Shown: one piece after another, positions 30,698 through 32,565 of the stretch
Layout: the number at the start of each line of letters is the position of its first letter
Numbering within the stretch: position 1 is the first letter of the stretch
NCBI GenBank assembly: GCA_002396645.1
Contig: DGYI01000074.1
Coordinates: forward strand, 1 to 32,565
Length of the DNA: 32,565 nt
From: Firmicutes bacterium UBA5010
GTDB lineage: Bacteria > Bacillota > Clostridia > Tissierellales > Sedimentibacteraceae
Direction: 5' to 3'
Notes under the pieces: generated by a model
What the model was told of the DNA's origin: nothing
Seen by the model: only the letters and a program-made list of their open reading frames with translations
The model's database searches: none
Position numbers and translations under genes: made by a program

Positions 30698-31075
30698 ATG
30701 AGCGATTTAAAAATATCGGATATGCAAAAAATGCAATATGAGTTATGGGAGAAGTACAAAGAAAAATGGTCTCCATTAGAGCCTGAATTTGCACGCAACT
30801 CTTTATTGTGGATGTTTGAAGAAATCGGAGAAGTAATTGCCATAATTAAAAAACGCGGTGAAAACGAGATTATGTCAGATTCTGATTTAAGAAAAGAATT
30901 TGTTGAAGAATTGGCAGATGTTCTTATGTATTTCAATGATGTTTTTATGAGATACAATGTTTCTCCCGAGGAAATATCTGATGCATATATAAAAAAGCAT
31001 AATAAAAATATGGGTCGTGATTTTAACTCTGAACACAGTAATTATTTAAAGCACGATTATTCTAAAAGTATATAA
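30698..31075 (+). CDS. MazG-like nucleotide pyrophosphohydrolase
   Basis: This is a small all-alpha protein of 125 aa. The metal-binding pattern is LLWMFEEIGEVIAIIKK (EExxE, about 37-53) followed by EFVEELADVLMYFND (ExxD, about 67-81), as in MazG-like/dUTPase-type hydrolases. This group hydrolyses NTPs or dNTPs to the monophosphate and pyrophosphate, usually for housecleaning. The substrate is not readable. AGGGGA precedes the ATG. It is co-transcribed with the M3 peptidase and ends before a strong terminator. Confidence 0.85.
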   Translation: MSDLKISDMQKMQYELWEKYKEKWSPLEPEFARNSLLWMFEEIGEVIAIIKKRGENEIMSDSDLRKEFVEELADVLMYFNDVFMRYNVSPEEISDAYIKKHNKNMGRDFNSEHSNYLKHDYSKSI

Positions 31076-31096
31076 AACACAATAAATTAATAATCA

Positions 31097-31132
31097 AAAA
31101 TTGCCTTTAGTTTTAAAACTAAAGGCAATTTT
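31097..31132. terminator. Bidirectional terminator after the MazG-like gene
   Basis: This is a perfect 36-base palindrome with 18-base arms; the core TTGCCTTTAG pairs with CTAAAGGCAA. T and A runs at the ends make it work in both directions. It ends the rightward M3-MazG transcript and the leftward padR-DUF2812 transcript. Confidence 0.9.
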
Positions 31133-31142
31133 ATATAATCTT

Positions 31143-31655
31143 TTATCTCTTATTTTTCTTATGTAAAGACACACTAAAGCCTATAAAGGGAAATAAATTA
31201 AAAATAAGACAGCAAAATAATAACCATAAAAGTCCCATTACAATAAATTGATTTATTTCTATCGTCATGGCAATGATAAAGAAAATTACTATTAAAGCAG
31301 AAAAGACCAATGCCCATTTACCTGCATGATTTCTGTTTTTGTACAAAATTTCTGTTTCAGAATCTGAATCGCTAAATATGGGAGATGTTCCTTCCTCTGC
31401 TCTGAAAATTTGATATCCGGCATTAGCTACGACAGGAACCCAACCGCTTTCTTTATATAAGGACAGCATTTCTTCATTGACATGTGTCTCAAAATTCAAA
31501 GCATATTGATAATTATGCGGCTCTCCTTGTTCAAAACAATAAAACATGGTTTTCATATCTGATAAATGCCAGCCTTTTTGGCTCATTTCCTTAAGCAGCT
31601 TCATTTCACGCTCGGGTGACATTGCTAATCCGCCGCTCATACGATATTTTTTCAT
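31143..31655 (-). CDS. DUF2812 membrane protein
   Basis: This protein of 170 aa has a soluble DUF2812-like N-terminal part (KYRMSGGLAMSPEREMKLLKEMSQKGWHL, seen as EMKLLKEMSQKGWHL, and later YKESGWVPV). Two membrane segments follow (about 112-132 and 136-158). The family is usually encoded directly after a PadR-type regulator, as here; its function is unknown, and a role in sensing or membrane stress is only a guess. Its ATG is directly attached to the padR stop codon, with GAGGACA as ribosome binding site inside padR, so the two are translationally coupled. Confidence 0.85.
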   Translation of the reverse strand: MKKYRMSGGLAMSPEREMKLLKEMSQKGWHLSDMKTMFYCFEQGEPHNYQYALNFETHVNEEMLSLYKESGWVPVVANAGYQIFRAEEGTSPIFSDSDSETEILYKNRNHAGKWALVFSALIVIFFIIAMTIEINQFIVMGLLWLLFCCLIFNLFPFIGFSVSLHKKNKR

Positions 31656-31985
31656 TTACTTGTCCTCCTCTATGAAGTAATTTTCTGCAATATGCATGAT
31701 TTTTTTTCTTCTTCTAAAGTTATCACGAAGAATTTTTTTCCCTTCATCTGTTATTTGATATAATAGCTTTGAATCACTTTCGCCTGTTCCCTCAATCCAT
31801 TTTACATCGCTTAATTTGCGCAACGTAGTATACATTGTTGCAGGACCTATATCGACATCTCCTTGTGTCATATCCTGAATCAGTTTCATGATTTTATAGC
31901 CGTGCACAGGTTTAAGAGTTGCTAATAATATTAGGAATATACTATCTGTAAGTTCACCGGATTCATAAGGACTTTTTTTTGCCAT
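31656..31985 (-). CDS. PadR-family transcriptional regulator
   Basis: This 109-aa winged-helix repressor follows the PadR pattern: LTDSIFLILLATLKPVHGYKIMKLI (about 11-35, seen as LATLKPVHGYKIM), GPATMYTTLRKL (about 52-63), then a wing with YQITDEGKKIL. PadR proteins repress their neighbours and release DNA on binding a small effector. The ATG has GGAGGAG at good spacing. The promoter is covered by a 45-base dyad, so autoregulation together with the DUF2812 gene is very likely. The effector is unknown. Confidence 0.93.
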   Translation of the reverse strand: MAKKSPYESGELTDSIFLILLATLKPVHGYKIMKLIQDMTQGDVDIGPATMYTTLRKLSDVKWIEGTGESDSKLLYQITDEGKKILRDNFRRRKKIMHIAENYFIEEDK

Positions 31986-31998
31986 TTAATCTCCTCCA

Positions 31999-32050
31999 AT
32001 ATATCCATGATTGATATAGTCATTATATCAATCATGGATATATGTGTCAA
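31999..32050 (-). promoter_or_regulatory. Consensus promoter and long PadR operator
   Basis: On the minus strand TTGACA (32050-32045), 17 bases, TATAAT (32027-32022). Perfect 20-base arms at 31999-32018 and 32024-32043 (TATATCAATCATGGATATAT and its complement) with a 5-base spacer cover the region between the boxes, the -10 box and the start site. Confidence 0.88.
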
Positions 32051-32054
32051 GAGA

Positions 32055-32565
32055 AATTATTTGTTGTACCTATTATACAGACGAAATAATTAAGTTAGAT
32101 AAGCTGGTGAGAGTTGTTGCTTCGATATACTTTTGTAACGAATCTAAGGTTAGCAAGAAATATAATAAAAGTTTCTGACTCCGATCTCGAGATTTAGCTT
32201 GATCTGATTTAAGGTGGCTAAATCTCGCTTAAGTCGCATAAACTTTTATTATATTTCTCGCTTTCTTAGCGACGATATTCAAGGAAAAATAAAAAAGATT
32301 TTTCCTTGGATATCTTTGTTTTTGGCAGATTTATTTACTAAGCTTGTAAGCAAGCTAAATAGCATTTAAAAGCTGACTTATCCAGCTTTTTGAAATAAGA
32401 AGGTTATCACAAGTACATAAATATCTATTCAAGTAGATATTCCAATAAATTATGCGTGAAAGCTTAGTAGATAGACTCGCCAATATCAAAGAAAGACAGA
32501 GAAAAATCTTTTTTATTTTTCTCTGTCTTTCGATGCTATGAAGGGCAAACAATATAAGAAGTGTT
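32055..32565. other. Hairpin-rich, apparently non-coding end region
   Basis: No credible gene lies in these 510 bases. It holds a chain of stems: 8 bp (32055-32062/32084-32091); 19 bp (32156-32174/32240-32258), which encloses an 11-bp stem (32188-32198/32217-32227); 16 bp with one G-T pair (32274-32289/32299-32314); 6 bp (32341-32346/32351-32356); 8 bp (32368-32375/32383-32390); 8 bp (32420-32427/32434-32441); and 17 bp (32491-32507/32515-32531). It could be a structured RNA, a repetitive palindromic element, or the leader of a multicopy operon. I recognise no known RNA family. Confidence 0.5.

Noticed and set aside
32355..32552. 65-codon frame in the right end region
   Set aside because: It crosses several perfect stems, has no recognisable motif and no convincing ribosome binding site. 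The stems explain the region better.
32055..32565. CRISPR array or group II intron
   Set aside because: There is no regularly repeated unit with equal spacers and no intron domain V-like sequence. The stems differ from each other in sequence and length.

Overview
This 32.6 kb window comes from a low-GC, spore-forming Firmicute of the Clostridia type. The evidence is AT-rich DNA, a gene for the spore-coat ATPase SpoIVA behind a sigma-E-like promoter, the sepF-ylmG-ylmH division cluster, GGAGG-type ribosome binding sites, and many hairpin-U terminators. I cannot name the genus. Both ends look like places where an assembly would break. The left edge is a 22-base inverted copy of sequence about 265 bases inside the window, and the right edge is about 500 bases of hairpin-rich DNA with no credible gene.

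Layout. 1-3.0 kb: a lipoprotein with a peptidase S41-like motif and an operator-bearing promoter, then a B6-vitamer kinase followed by an ECF transporter S component. 3.0-5.8 kb: HAD hydrolase, histidine phosphatase and exonuclease III as one leftward operon, then a NUDIX hydrolase. 6-8 kb: a chemoreceptor. 8.1-10.2 kb: a ZTP (pfl) riboswitch with a built-in terminator controls the last two steps of purine synthesis. These steps are encoded as two separate enzymes, a PurO-type IMP cyclohydrolase and a stand-alone AICAR formyltransferase. 10.2-18.1 kb: a leftward housekeeping block (spoIVA, a HlyD-like protein, yggS, sepF, ylmG, ylmH, mtnN, lspA, an RluA-family pseudouridine synthase, pyrR). 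18.3-24.4 kb: an accessory block of a NUDIX gene and two tandem tetR-ABC ATPase-FtsX permease cassettes. 24.6-28.8 kb: a leftward operon of a PDZ/radical-SAM/DUF512 protein, der, plsY and gpsA. 28.9-31.1 kb: a rightward M3 oligopeptidase and a MazG-like protein. 31.1-32.0 kb: a padR-DUF2812 pair under a consensus promoter with a long operator. 32.05-32.57 kb: the structured, apparently non-coding end.

The observations most worth following up are these. (1) spoIVA has no usable ATG, GTG or TTG. Its frame fits an AUA start that sits at good spacing from a G6 ribosome binding site, puts the Walker A lysine at residue 30 and gives 492 aa. (2) A small hairpin module occurs three times, at two loci and in the gene-sense direction, with base-pair-preserving changes. 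(3) The right end is a chain of hairpins. (4) Several consensus promoters carry long perfect dyads. I see no tRNA, rRNA, CRISPR array, transposase or integrase.
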